Assembly (NCBI GenBank): GCA_902826055.1
Contig: CADEDJ010000027.1
Span: 3,373-41,325 of the forward strand
Length of the DNA stretch: 37,953 nt
Source of the DNA: an uncultured Nitrosomonas sp.
GTDB lineage: Bacteria; Pseudomonadota; Gammaproteobacteria; Burkholderiales; Nitrosomonadaceae
Direction: 5' to 3'
The stretch's first letter is position 1. Each line of letters begins with the position of its first letter. Below are positions 28,612-37,444 of this stretch, piece by piece. The notes beneath the pieces were generated by a model. It was given only the letters and a program-made list of their open reading frames with translations, was not told the DNA's origin and searched no databases. The translations under genes were made by a program, and so were the position numbers.

Positions 28612-28617
28612 ATTATA
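28612..28617 (-). promoter_or_regulatory. Possible -10 element of nirK
   Basis: On the minus strand the sequence reads TTGATATAATTTC, giving a consensus TATAAT about 70 bases upstream of the nirK start. No well-spaced -35 was seen, so an activator may be needed. Position judged by sequence only. Confidence 0.35.
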
Positions 28618-28723
28618 TCAACATCTGCCCCTAAAAAGAGCCAAGGGCGGAACGGCGAATATACACTCTCTAACAAAAACTGTCTATTCTTAATAGTCTA
28701 TGATAACAATGAAATAAGGGTTA

Positions 28724-30703
28724 TTAGCCGTGTATTAATTTGATTTCTGCTGCAACAAGATTCTCCGGTGTTCCTCTGAGTACAATAACGTCGCCCAACT
28801 CTAATTTCGTCTCACTTGTTGGCAATGATCCACGGATATTGCGCCTTCTAACCGCGGTTACTTCGACCGATAAACTCGCAAGATCGATGTCTTTTAACGT
28901 TTTATTGATTGCTGCAGCATGCGGAGGTATCGTAATAGTCAACAAACGGGGAAAATACTTTTCATTGCCGTCTTCAATATCGTTCGAACCATAATAAAAC
29001 CCGCGCAGCAAACTATAACGTTGCTCGCGAATTTCCCGAATGCGCCGCAAGATGCGTACCGTGGAAACATCGACAAACATCAGTGCATGTGATGCCAGCA
29101 TCAAACTGCTTTCCATAATTTCTGCAACCACTTCGGTTGCACCTGCTTCTTTCAGTGCATCGATATCTGTATCATCAAGTGCTCTGACCACAACGGATAA
29201 ATCAGGCCGCAATTCATGCACATGTTTTAGAATTTTTAACGTGGAGGCTGTATTGGCATAACTGACCACAAGTACTTTTGCGCGCAGCAAGCCGGCTGCG
29301 ATCAATACTTCACGTCGTGCAGCATCCCCGTAAACGACTGATTCACCGCCACGCGCTGCTTCCTGGATGCGATGTGGATCCAAATCGAGTGCGATAAACG
29401 GAATATTTTCTTGTTCTAAAATACGCGAAATACTCTGACCGCTTCGCCCGTAGCCGCAAATAATCACATGATTTTGCGTCGCCAATGTCTGCGCCGCGAT
29501 AGCCGTAATCTGCATAGCACGATGCATCCAATCGGAACTATAAAATCGTTGCATCATCGCTTCGCTATATTCAATCAAAAATGGCGCCATAAACATTGAA
29601 ATCACCATAGCTGCCAGCACCGGTTGCAATATGGAATGATCAAGCAATCCGACTTCGTTGGCTTGCGCCAGTAATACAAAACCAAATTCACCCGCTTGCG
29701 CCAAACTCAACCCTGCTCTGAATGCCACACCGGAATCGGCACCGAATAAGCGTGATAAACCGGCAATAATGACGATTTTCAAAACCAGGATTGCAAGCAA
29801 AATGACAAGCACCCAAACAAAGCTTTCAATTACCACTTGCATGTCCAATAACATACCGATAGTGACAAAAAATAAGCCCAGTAGCACATCACGGAAAGGC
29901 TTAATATCGTCTTCCACTTGATAGCGATACTCAGTTTCGGAAATTAACATGCCCGCTAGAAATGCTCCCAATGCAAGCGACAAACCCGCCAACTGAGTTA
30001 ACCAAGCAAGCCCCAATGTAATTAACAGTACATTAAGTACAAACAGTTCTGATGATTTCTGCCGCGCAACCACATGGAACCACTGGCGCATCAGCTTCTG
30101 CCCGATAAATAAAATAAATGCCAAAACAGTGACCGCTTTCAGCAATGCAACCATCAACACCCATGCGAAATCATCTGCTTCCGTATTTGATTGAATTGCC
30201 AAGGTTGGAATAATAATCAACAAAGGAATAACCGCCAGGTCTTGTAACAGCAATACACCGATGACCTGTTTACCATGCGCTGAATTGAGTTCCGCACGTT
30301 CTGATAGTAACTTGCTCACAATTGCGGTAGACGACATCGCCAAAGCACCGCCAAGTATCAAACCCACGTGCCAATCCAATTGCAATAACCAGGCCAGGCC
30401 AAGCACAATCAAAATAGACAGTATGACTTGAGCAGTACCGAAGCCAAATACAAAACGCTTCATGGCAATAAGTTTCGGCAAACTGAATTCCAGGCCAATG
30501 CTAAACATCAAGAAAACTACGCCGAATTCAGCTAAGTGTCGGGTTTCCTCCGTATCAGTGATCCAACCCAAAGCATGGGGCCCGATGATAACGCCGGCCA
30601 GCAAATATCCCAGCACAGGCGGTAAGCGCATCGACCGGAACACAACTACCGCCAATACTGCGGTTACCAGCAAGATAAGAACAGGTTGTAATGGATTAAA
30701 CAT
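28724..30703 (-). CDS. Kef-type (CPA2) cation:proton antiporter with RCK domains
   Basis: A 659-residue monovalent cation:proton antiporter-2 protein. About twelve membrane helices occupy residues 1-385 (for example PPVLGYLLAGVIIGP, then GVVFLMFSIGLEFSLPKL and SLALGAFLAGMLIS). A Rossmann TrkA-N/RCK domain follows (about 412-530; VIICGYGRSGQSISRIL, VVYGDAARREVL). A C-terminal TrkA-C domain (about 575-659) is present, which E. coli KefB/KefC lack, so it is nearer the YbaL/RosB branch. It probably exports K+ in exchange for H+. The gene is divergent from gshA-gshB across 118 bp. KefB/KefC are gated by glutathione; whether this protein is too is an open question. Confidence 0.9.
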   Translation of the reverse strand: MFNPLQPVLILLVTAVLAVVVFRSMRLPPVLGYLLAGVIIGPHALGWITDTEETRHLAEFGVVFLMFSIGLEFSLPKLIAMKRFVFGFGTAQVILSILIVLGLAWLLQLDWHVGLILGGALAMSSTAIVSKLLSERAELNSAHGKQVIGVLLLQDLAVIPLLIIIPTLAIQSNTEADDFAWVLMVALLKAVTVLAFILFIGQKLMRQWFHVVARQKSSELFVLNVLLITLGLAWLTQLAGLSLALGAFLAGMLISETEYRYQVEDDIKPFRDVLLGLFFVTIGMLLDMQVVIESFVWVLVILLAILVLKIVIIAGLSRLFGADSGVAFRAGLSLAQAGEFGFVLLAQANEVGLLDHSILQPVLAAMVISMFMAPFLIEYSEAMMQRFYSSDWMHRAMQITAIAAQTLATQNHVIICGYGRSGQSISRILEQENIPFIALDLDPHRIQEAARGGESVVYGDAARREVLIAAGLLRAKVLVVSYANTASTLKILKHVHELRPDLSVVVRALDDTDIDALKEAGATEVVAEIMESSLMLASHALMFVDVSTVRILRRIREIREQRYSLLRGFYYGSNDIEDGNEKYFPRLLTITIPPHAAAINKTLKDIDLASLSVEVTAVRRRNIRGSLPTSETKLELGDVIVLRGTPENLVAAEIKLIHG

Positions 30704-30821
30704 AAAAAGTAAGCGATTTTTAGCAATTCAATCAGGCGATACAATACTTCAGGATCTGACTCATCACAATCTGTCCGATACATAATGCTATAATGGCATT
30801 GGTTCAATACTTCATACAGAA

Positions 30822-32117
30822 ATGCCAGTACCCCATCTTTCAACTGCTCTGAGTGGCCCAATTCTTGATCTTGAAAATCGCATAATCAATGCCATGCCAG
30901 CCATTGAGCATTGGCTCAGAAACAAATGGCGCGAACACACCGTGCCTTTTTACTGTTCCGTCGACTTACGCAACAGTGGATTTAAATTAGCGCCTGTTGA
31001 CACCAATTTGTTTCCTGGTGGCTTTAATAATCTCAATCCGGAGTTCATACCTTTATGCGTTCAAGCAATGATGACCGCGATCGAAAAGATATGCCCGGAT
31101 GCGCATAGCTTATTACTGATACCAGAAAATCACACGCGCAATACTTTTTACTTGCAAAATATCGCAACACTGCAAAATATCATGCAGCATGCCGGACTCA
31201 ATGTGCGTATTGGTACTCTGTTACCTGAAATCACAACCGCCACCAAAATTAATCTTCCTGATGGACAATCTATTACGCTGGAACCGATCATACGTAAAAA
31301 CAATCAGTTAGGTGTTCATAACTTTGAACCTTGTGCCGTGCTTCTTAACAATGACTTATCCACCGGTATTCCGGAAATTTTGCATGGTCTGCATCAAATT
31401 GTGATTCCTCCTTTACATGCGGGATGGGCAACACGGCGGAAATCCAACCACTTTGCCGCCTATGATCGCGTAGCACAAGAATTTTCTGATTTGATTGGAA
31501 TCGACTCCTGGCTGATCAATCCTTGTTTTGCTTCATGCGGTGAAATCAATTTTCGCGAAAAACAGGGAGAGGATTGTGTAGCGGGCTCCGTTGATCGAAT
31601 TCTGTCGGTTATTAAAGAAAAATACCGGCAGTATGGTGTTAAGGAAGATCCATTTGTCATTGTCAAAGCAGACTCGGGCACATACGGCATGGGTATCATG
31701 ACAGTTAAAGATGGTTCGGATATTTACAAACTCAACCGCAAACAGCGCAACAAAATGGCGGTAGTCAAGGAAGGTTTGCAGGTTTCCAATGTATTGGTGC
31801 AGGAAGGTGTTTACACTTTTGAGAATATCAATCAGGCCGTTGCAGAACCGGTCATTTACATGATTGACCGGCATGTAGTCGGAGGCTTTTATCGCGTACA
31901 TACAGGACGGGGAATTGATGAAAACTTGAATGCTCCCGGCATGCATTTTGTTCCACTGGCATTTGAGACGACTTGTCTGCAACCGAATGCGACACAACAA
32001 AATATTATTCCCAATCGTTTCTATGCCTATGGTGTCGTTGCACGTTTAGCGCTACTGGCCGCCGCACTCGAACTCGAACGAACCGATCCCGACACAAGAT
32101 CGCCTCTGCCGGCATAA
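30822..32117 (+). CDS. gshA: Glutamate-cysteine ligase, Thiobacillus ferrooxidans type
   Basis: A 431-residue gamma-glutamylcysteine synthetase of the 'gshA_ferroox' family, unrelated in length and sequence to the E. coli enzyme. Landmarks are PFYCSVDLRNSGFKLAPVD, NLFPGGFNNLNP, and HAGWATRRKSNHF. The FVIVKADSGTYGMGIM stretch looks ATP-grasp-like, and VIYMIDRHVVGGFYRVH follows. It catalyses the first step of glutathione synthesis. Seven bases separate it from gshB, so the pair is one operon. The start has no strong ribosome site. Confidence 0.95.
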   Translation: MPVPHLSTALSGPILDLENRIINAMPAIEHWLRNKWREHTVPFYCSVDLRNSGFKLAPVDTNLFPGGFNNLNPEFIPLCVQAMMTAIEKICPDAHSLLLIPENHTRNTFYLQNIATLQNIMQHAGLNVRIGTLLPEITTATKINLPDGQSITLEPIIRKNNQLGVHNFEPCAVLLNNDLSTGIPEILHGLHQIVIPPLHAGWATRRKSNHFAAYDRVAQEFSDLIGIDSWLINPCFASCGEINFREKQGEDCVAGSVDRILSVIKEKYRQYGVKEDPFVIVKADSGTYGMGIMTVKDGSDIYKLNRKQRNKMAVVKEGLQVSNVLVQEGVYTFENINQAVAEPVIYMIDRHVVGGFYRVHTGRGIDENLNAPGMHFVPLAFETTCLQPNATQQNIIPNRFYAYGVVARLALLAAALELERTDPDTRSPLPA

Positions 32118-32124
32118 CGCTGCA

Positions 32125-33090
32125 ATGAAGTTTGCTTTTATCATCGATCAGCTGGATTCAATCAAAACCGGCAAGGATTCAAGTTATGCAATGATATGCG
32201 AAGCGATGACCAGAGGTCATCAAATTTCAGTACTCTATCAACATGACATTGTATTACTCCAGAATCAGGTTACTGGCTTCTGTCGCCCCCTAGCTTTAAC
32301 AGACACGCCCAACCAGGATAATCATTGGTATAAAACAGGCGATACCGCAACCGTACCTCTGCATGAATTTGATGCCGTACTCATGCGTAAAGATCCCCCT
32401 TTTGATCAAGAATATCTTTACTGCACATATTTATTGGAGTTAGCTGAGAACCAGGGCGCATTAATCATCAACAGACCCAGAAGCATCCGCGATCACAATG
32501 AAAAGTTAGCCATTGCAAAATTTCCCCAATGGATTGCGCCAACGCTGGTCACCAGCCAAGTAGCATTAATTCGGGAATTTCTTGGTGAATATCAGGATAT
32601 TATCCTCAAACCGCTGGATGGCATGGGCGGTGCCAGTGTGTTTCGCGTGCACAGCGCGGATCACAATATCAACGTCATCCTGGAAACACTCACGCACTAT
32701 GGCACGCGATCCATCATGGCGCAGCGTTTCATTCCTGAGATCACGCAAGGAGATAAGCGCATACTTCTCATTGCTGGAAAGCCCGTTCCTTATGCTTTAG
32801 CACGCATTCCGAAACCGGGTGAAACGCGCGGTAACCTTGCTGTTGGTGGTATTGGAAAAGTTCAGCCGCTTTCTGCTCGCGATCATGAAATTGCAGAATC
32901 GCTGGGACCCGAATTAGCCAAATGCGGTTTAATGCTGGTGGGACTGGATGTGATCGGCGATTACCTGACGGAAATCAATGTCACCAGCCCAACGGGCTTT
33001 CAGGAAATTACCAAACAAACGGGGTTTAATGTCGCTGGCATGATGTTGGATGCCATTGAGGAAGCCATCCGAATACCCACGGCTAATTGA
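32125..33090 (+). CDS. gshB: Glutathione synthetase
   Basis: GshB, 321 residues, an ATP-grasp ligase that adds glycine to gamma-glutamylcysteine. The N-terminal domain is MKFAFIIDQLDSIKTGKDSS. The ATP-grasp core has IILKPLDGMGGASVFRV, a strand with RFIPEITQGDKRILLIAG, and the Mg-binding end YLTEINVTSPTGFQEI. The length matches the family. Directly downstream of gshA and followed by a terminator hairpin. Confidence 0.97.
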   Translation: MKFAFIIDQLDSIKTGKDSSYAMICEAMTRGHQISVLYQHDIVLLQNQVTGFCRPLALTDTPNQDNHWYKTGDTATVPLHEFDAVLMRKDPPFDQEYLYCTYLLELAENQGALIINRPRSIRDHNEKLAIAKFPQWIAPTLVTSQVALIREFLGEYQDIILKPLDGMGGASVFRVHSADHNINVILETLTHYGTRSIMAQRFIPEITQGDKRILLIAGKPVPYALARIPKPGETRGNLAVGGIGKVQPLSARDHEIAESLGPELAKCGLMLVGLDVIGDYLTEINVTSPTGFQEITKQTGFNVAGMMLDAIEEAIRIPTAN

Positions 33091-33156
33091 GGAAAATTAT
33101 GCATCAGCTTTCCAATACATACCCAACAACGAGTCGAGTGTATTTTTCCGAAAGAA

Positions 33157-33184
33157 AAGCCCAATATAAACCTATATTGGGCTT
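33157..33184. terminator. Stem-loop between gshB and the convergent pABA synthase gene
   Basis: A perfect 12-bp inverted repeat, AAGCCCAATATA (33157-33168) and TATATTGGGCTT (33173-33184), with a four-base loop. It sits between convergent genes. The plus-strand tail (GTTACAG) lacks a clean T run; on the minus strand the stem is followed by TTCTTTCGG, so it may terminate both ways with moderate efficiency. Confidence 0.75.
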
Positions 33185-33211
33185 GTTACAGACTGAAGCA
33201 AAAAAGTGTGC

Positions 33212-33955
33212 TTAATGTAAAGTTACCACTTCTTTTTGTTCGCACGCCAGATTAGCGCAATAGGTTTCGTGAATTCCATCCAGGAATCCCCACAATGCAT
33301 CACAAGCTTCTTTGGTAGCCGCCAAAACTTCAGCCTGTTTCTCCGGGTTATCGGCAAAACGTTCGATGATTGCCCATTCGGCTTGTGAATGATAAATGTC
33401 CGCTTTTTGGTGCACCGAGAAGAATTCGTAATCTTCTGGATTCTTCATGCCATAGAATTTGGCTAAGCCATCAATTTTCACCGCAGCAATATCAGGCACT
33501 TGTGATTCAAATGCATGCAGTGCAGCCAACCCTGCATAGAATGGGCGGTTTAAGCAGATATCGCGGAATGTGGAAACAAGATTCTCAGTACTTGGCAATG
33601 CGGCGGCATTCGCCAGACTTTTATCATTTGCACCCAACGCAAATGCAAAATTTTTCCATAGTGCCGGATGATTCTTTTCTCCGTGTTCTTCATCAATTAA
33701 GTTTCTCAAGACTTCTTGACGCACGCTGATGTCACCACTATTTTCCTCTGAATGCACATGCGGGGTATTAAAATGCACAGCACTTAAATAAGTAGGTTCA
33801 GCCAGTACATTATAAAAATACTGTTCAGCATAATGGCGCAGTTGCTCTTTGGTCAGCTTGCCTTCGGTCCAAGCAACATAAAATGGATGTTTGAGCAAAT
33901 GTTTCTCGTTGATAATGGCACTCACTTTTTGCTTAAGTATGGTATTGGTTGTCAT
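33212..33955 (-). CDS. CADD-type heme-oxygenase-like diiron enzyme, para-aminobenzoate synthase
   Basis: A 247-residue homologue of Chlamydia CADD (CT610) and N. europaea NE1434, proteins shown to make para-aminobenzoate without PabABC. CADD builds pABA from one of its own tyrosines, with an internal lysine as amino donor. Aligning from memory, the substrate tyrosine corresponds to Tyr26 (HPFYVAW), a second tyrosine to Tyr42, and the donor lysine to Lys160 (AAVKIDGL). Metal ligands map to Glu89, His96 (DEEHGEKNH), Glu150 (AFESQVP), His182, Asp186 and His189 (VHQKADIYH). The AGAGGAG ribosome site (33961-33967) supports the start. The gene lies 72 bp after metE on the same strand, linking pABA/folate supply to methyl-folate use. 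Confidence 0.92.
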   Translation of the reverse strand: MTTNTILKQKVSAIINEKHLLKHPFYVAWTEGKLTKEQLRHYAEQYFYNVLAEPTYLSAVHFNTPHVHSEENSGDISVRQEVLRNLIDEEHGEKNHPALWKNFAFALGANDKSLANAAALPSTENLVSTFRDICLNRPFYAGLAALHAFESQVPDIAAVKIDGLAKFYGMKNPEDYEFFSVHQKADIYHSQAEWAIIERFADNPEKQAEVLAATKEACDALWGFLDGIHETYCANLACEQKEVVTLH

Positions 33956-34027
33956 GATTACTCCTCTTAAACCAGGATGGATAAAATACGCTGCATATCA
34001 TCGCTAAATAACATCAGTAAGTCAAAT

Positions 34028-36325
34028 TTAGCTAACCTGCGTCGTGCTCAAATGGCTCGATAAATACCGGCTAGCAGCGATCATATTACGCAGCGCCGGC
34101 CTAACTTCCTCCCAATTGCGCGTTTTCAGTCCGCAATCCGGATTCACCCATAAGCGCTCAGCCGGTATGCGCTGCGCAGCTTTTTTCATTAATTCAATGA
34201 TTGAATCGACAGAGGGAATATTGGGTGAATGAATGTCATACACACCCGGGCCGATCTCGTTTGGATACTGAAATTGATCAAACGCATCCAGCAATTCCAT
34301 ATTCGAGCGGGAAGTCTCTATCGTAATCACATCCGCATCCATTTTAGCAATGGCGGTCATAATGTCATTAAACTCCGAATAACACATATGCGTATGGATT
34401 TGCGTGTCATCCCTTACGCCATTGGCAGTGATGCGAAATGCACGGATCGCCCAATCCAAATAAGTATTCCATTGCGATTTTCGTAATGGCAGCCCTTCCC
34501 GCAATGCCGCTTCATCAATTTGAATAATGGCAATACCCGCTTGCTCCAATGCCAACACTTCATCGCGTATCGCAAGCGCCAACTGCATGCAGGTATCCGC
34601 GCGGGATTGGTCATCGCGTACAAACGACCAATTCAACATCGTTACCGGCCCGGTCAGCATGCCTTTCATCGGCTTATTGGTAAGCGATTGCGCATAGCGA
34701 ATCCATTCCGTGGTAATGGGCTGTATATGTGCAACATCGCCATAAATAATAGGCGGTTTCACACATCGCGAGCCATACGATTGCACCCAGCCATAGTCAG
34801 TAAAAGCATACCCTGCCAGTTGTTCACCAAAATACTCCACCATGTCGTTGCGCTCCGGCTCGCCATGCACCAATACATCTAATCCCAACGCTTCTTGCTC
34901 GCGCACGCACAGTGCAATTTCTTTCTGCATGGCCTGATGGTACTCCGGCTCGGCTAATTGACCTTCACGAAAATCACGGCGGACTTGCCGAATATTCTGC
35001 GTCTGTGGAAAAGATCCAATCGTCGTTGTCGGGAAAAGCGGCAATTGAAACTTTTTACGCTGCACCCTAGCACGTTGATGATAAGGCGATTGGCGCGTGC
35101 CCATCGCATCCGTAATTTCACGTACACGTGCTGTTACGGTTACCTGATGTACGCGTTTGGATTGTTTTCGGCTTGTTATAGCAGCGTTATTTTCCTGCAG
35201 TATCTCAGAGACGCTGTCTCTACCTTGATTCAGTGCTTTGGCCAATACCGTGACTTCTTGCAGTTTCTGTATAGCAAATGCCAGCCAAGCGTGAACATCC
35301 GCAGCCAACTTCTGTTCATTATTCAGATCAACCGGCACATGCAGCAATGAGCATGACGGTGCAAGCCAGAGGCGATCTTTTAGGCGCGCGTGAATCGGTT
35401 CCAGCCAGTCCAATGTAGCGGTTAGATCAGTTTTCCAAATATTACGTCCGTTGATAACGCCCAGCGATAAGATTTTGTGGCTTGGCAACCAGTCTATAAT
35501 CGTAGCTACCTCATTTTTCGCTGCGATGCTATCCAAGTGCAACCCATTAACGGGTAATTCACACGCTAACTGCAAATTATCTTGCAACTGTCCAAAGTAA
35601 GTTGCCAGCAATAAATTGACCGGAGCGGCTTGTAATTGATAGTAAGCTTTTCTCAACGCATGCTTCCATGCCTCGGTCAACTCCATCACCAATATCGGTT
35701 CATCGATTTGTACCCATTCAATACCGGCGTTCTTAAGTTCGTGCAGCAGTTGCGCATAAACGCTGAGCAAATCGTCGAGTAACTCGAGCTTATCGCTGCC
35801 ATCCTTGGATTTACCCAGCCACAAATAGCTGACCGGCCCCAGAATCACCGGCTTAACCTGTGGTTGAACGCGTTGCGCTTGCTGGATTTGTTCGCGTAAT
35901 CGGCTAGCATTCAGGGAAAACTGCGTATTTTTGTCAAACTCCGGCACGATATAATGGTAGTTGGTATCAAACCATTTCGTCATCTCACCGGCATGGACAC
36001 AAGAGCATGCGGAATTGTCCGCGACCGAACGACCCCTTGCTACGCGGAAATAATTATCCAACTCGCTCCCGGATAATGCGCTGACCCGCTCGGGAATGTT
36101 GCCCAGCATAAAACTGGCGTCCAGTACATGATCGTACAACGAAAAATCGCCTACGGGTATCCAGTCCAGATGCGTCTGATCCTGCCAATGCTGTGCACGC
36201 AGCGCACCAGCCGTATCGAGTAAATCCTGCTCAGAAAGCTCACCTTTCCAGTATTTTTCCAAAGCAAATTTTAGTTCCCGATTTCTGCCGATACGCGGAA
36301 ATCCAAGGTTATGTGTCGTTACCAT
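34028..36325 (-). CDS. metE: Cobalamin-independent methionine synthase
   Basis: MetE, 765 residues from ATG 36325, which gives the standard N terminus [20 protein letters not shown]. An open frame continues 34 codons upstream to 36427, but that extension runs nearly to metR and looks non-coding. The enzyme transfers a methyl group from 5-methyl-tetrahydropteroyl-polyglutamate to homocysteine. The C-terminal barrel has [12 protein letters not shown], and the zinc ligands are visible: His and Cys in THMCYSEF, Glu in ITIETSRSN, and Cys in [10 protein letters not shown]. It is divergent from metR (104-bp gap) and probably under MetR control. The pABA synthase gene follows 72 bp downstream with no clear terminator between. 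Confidence 0.96.
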   Translation of the reverse strand: MVTTHNLGFPRIGRNRELKFALEKYWKGELSEQDLLDTAGALRAQHWQDQTHLDWIPVGDFSLYDHVLDASFMLGNIPERVSALSGSELDNYFRVARGRSVADNSACSCVHAGEMTKWFDTNYHYIVPEFDKNTQFSLNASRLREQIQQAQRVQPQVKPVILGPVSYLWLGKSKDGSDKLELLDDLLSVYAQLLHELKNAGIEWVQIDEPILVMELTEAWKHALRKAYYQLQAAPVNLLLATYFGQLQDNLQLACELPVNGLHLDSIAAKNEVATIIDWLPSHKILSLGVINGRNIWKTDLTATLDWLEPIHARLKDRLWLAPSCSLLHVPVDLNNEQKLAADVHAWLAFAIQKLQEVTVLAKALNQGRDSVSEILQENNAAITSRKQSKRVHQVTVTARVREITDAMGTRQSPYHQRARVQRKKFQLPLFPTTTIGSFPQTQNIRQVRRDFREGQLAEPEYHQAMQKEIALCVREQEALGLDVLVHGEPERNDMVEYFGEQLAGYAFTDYGWVQSYGSRCVKPPIIYGDVAHIQPITTEWIRYAQSLTNKPMKGMLTGPVTMLNWSFVRDDQSRADTCMQLALAIRDEVLALEQAGIAIIQIDEAALREGLPLRKSQWNTYLDWAIRAFRITANGVRDDTQIHTHMCYSEFNDIMTAIAKMDADVITIETSRSNMELLDAFDQFQYPNEIGPGVYDIHSPNIPSVDSIIELMKKAAQRIPAERLWVNPDCGLKTRNWEEVRPALRNMIAASRYLSSHLSTTQVS

Positions 36326-36429
36326 TGCTTCATCACTCTTCGAAATTATTGAAAGTGGCGCTATTGTATGAAAGGTAACTAATAAATAATAATGATAAGA
36401 TTTAACGTTCCAATAAGGTTTCCTCATAC

Positions 36430-37323
36430 ATGATCGAACACAGTCACCTCAAAATCATTCAAGCGCTGCATACCAATGGCACCCTCACCGAAGCCGCCAA
36501 CGCACTCTGTCTTAGCCAGCCTGCGCTATCGCATCAAATCAGTTATCTGGAAAAGAAACTCGGCGTCAAGTTGTGGGAGCGCGAAGGCAGAAATTTGCGC
36601 CTGACTCAAGCGGGTTTGCTGTTATTGGAAACCGCCAACCAGATATTGCCAGTCTTGTCACAAACCGAAAAAACGCTCGAAGCTTACCGCGAAGGCCGGC
36701 AAGGCATTTTGCGCATCGGCGTGGAATGCTACCCCTGCTTTGAATGGCTCACCGGCATGATCGGCCAGTACATGCGGCAAATGCCCGGCATCGACGTCGA
36801 CATCGTGCAGAAATTCCAGTTTACAGGGTTGGAAGGTCTGTTGAACCACCACATTGACGTATTGATCACGCCAGACCTGGTTAGAAAGGACAACATCGAA
36901 TATGAAATTCTGGCGGAATATCAGTTGGTATTGCTGGTAGCGCCCGATCACCCATTGGTGGATTTGCCGCAAATTACACCGGAGCTTCTCAGCAAGGAAA
37001 CACTACTGACTTTCCCGGTACCGCTGGAACGTCTGGATATCCTCACGCATTTTATGACGCCCGCACATCTTGAACCGGTAAAAATAAAACAAATTGAATC
37101 ACTGGAAATCATGCTACAAATGGCCGCACTCAACCGCGGCGTGTGCGTCCTGCCGGAATGGCTGGCTGATATTAAAAATAAAGACATACATCTCAAAAAA
37201 ATCCGCATCGGCAATCAAGGGCTTTTTCAGAAATTGTATTTGGCAATGCGGGGAGCGGATAAAGCGGTTTCGTATATCCGGCAATTTATTACGGTGGGGC
37301 AAAAAACAGTTGAAAATTCATGA
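36430..37323 (+). CDS. metR: LysR-type transcriptional regulator of methionine synthesis, MetR
   Basis: MetR, 297 residues. The N-terminal winged helix-turn-helix reads [27 protein letters not shown], and the effector domain follows (about 90-290, with [18 protein letters not shown]). In E. coli MetR uses homocysteine as co-inducer to activate metE and represses itself. The divergent position next to metE is the classic arrangement. I looked for the MetR consensus TGAANNNNNTTCA in the 104-bp gap and did not see a good copy. Confidence 0.94.
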   Translation: MIEHSHLKIIQALHTNGTLTEAANALCLSQPALSHQISYLEKKLGVKLWEREGRNLRLTQAGLLLLETANQILPVLSQTEKTLEAYREGRQGILRIGVECYPCFEWLTGMIGQYMRQMPGIDVDIVQKFQFTGLEGLLNHHIDVLITPDLVRKDNIEYEILAEYQLVLLVAPDHPLVDLPQITPELLSKETLLTFPVPLERLDILTHFMTPAHLEPVKIKQIESLEIMLQMAALNRGVCVLPEWLADIKNKDIHLKKIRIGNQGLFQKLYLAMRGADKAVSYIRQFITVGQKTVENS

Positions 37324-37444
37324 GGAAAACTGAGAACCCAATCGTTATTTCTTAAGGCTCGACAATAACATCCATAATGCTTATGCTATTTCTACAAGAA
37401 TAGCAATAATCTTTTTGATCCATCTTTCGTCATATTGGATAAGA

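Noticed and set aside
28542..28723. Possible NsrR or FNR operator upstream of nirK.
   Set aside because: The near-palindrome around GACTATTAAGAATAGAC is imperfect and does not match either consensus; a TTGAT half-site lacks its partner.
36339..36353. TTC-N9-GAA palindrome with a LysR-like T-N11-A core, as a MetR site.
   Set aside because: Arms of only three bases, no match to TGAANNNNNTTCA, and it lies too close to the metE start to be convincing.
36326..36427. 34-residue N-terminal extension of metE.
   Set aside because: MetE proteins begin at the equivalent of the ATG at 36325, and the extension would fill the metE-metR regulatory gap.
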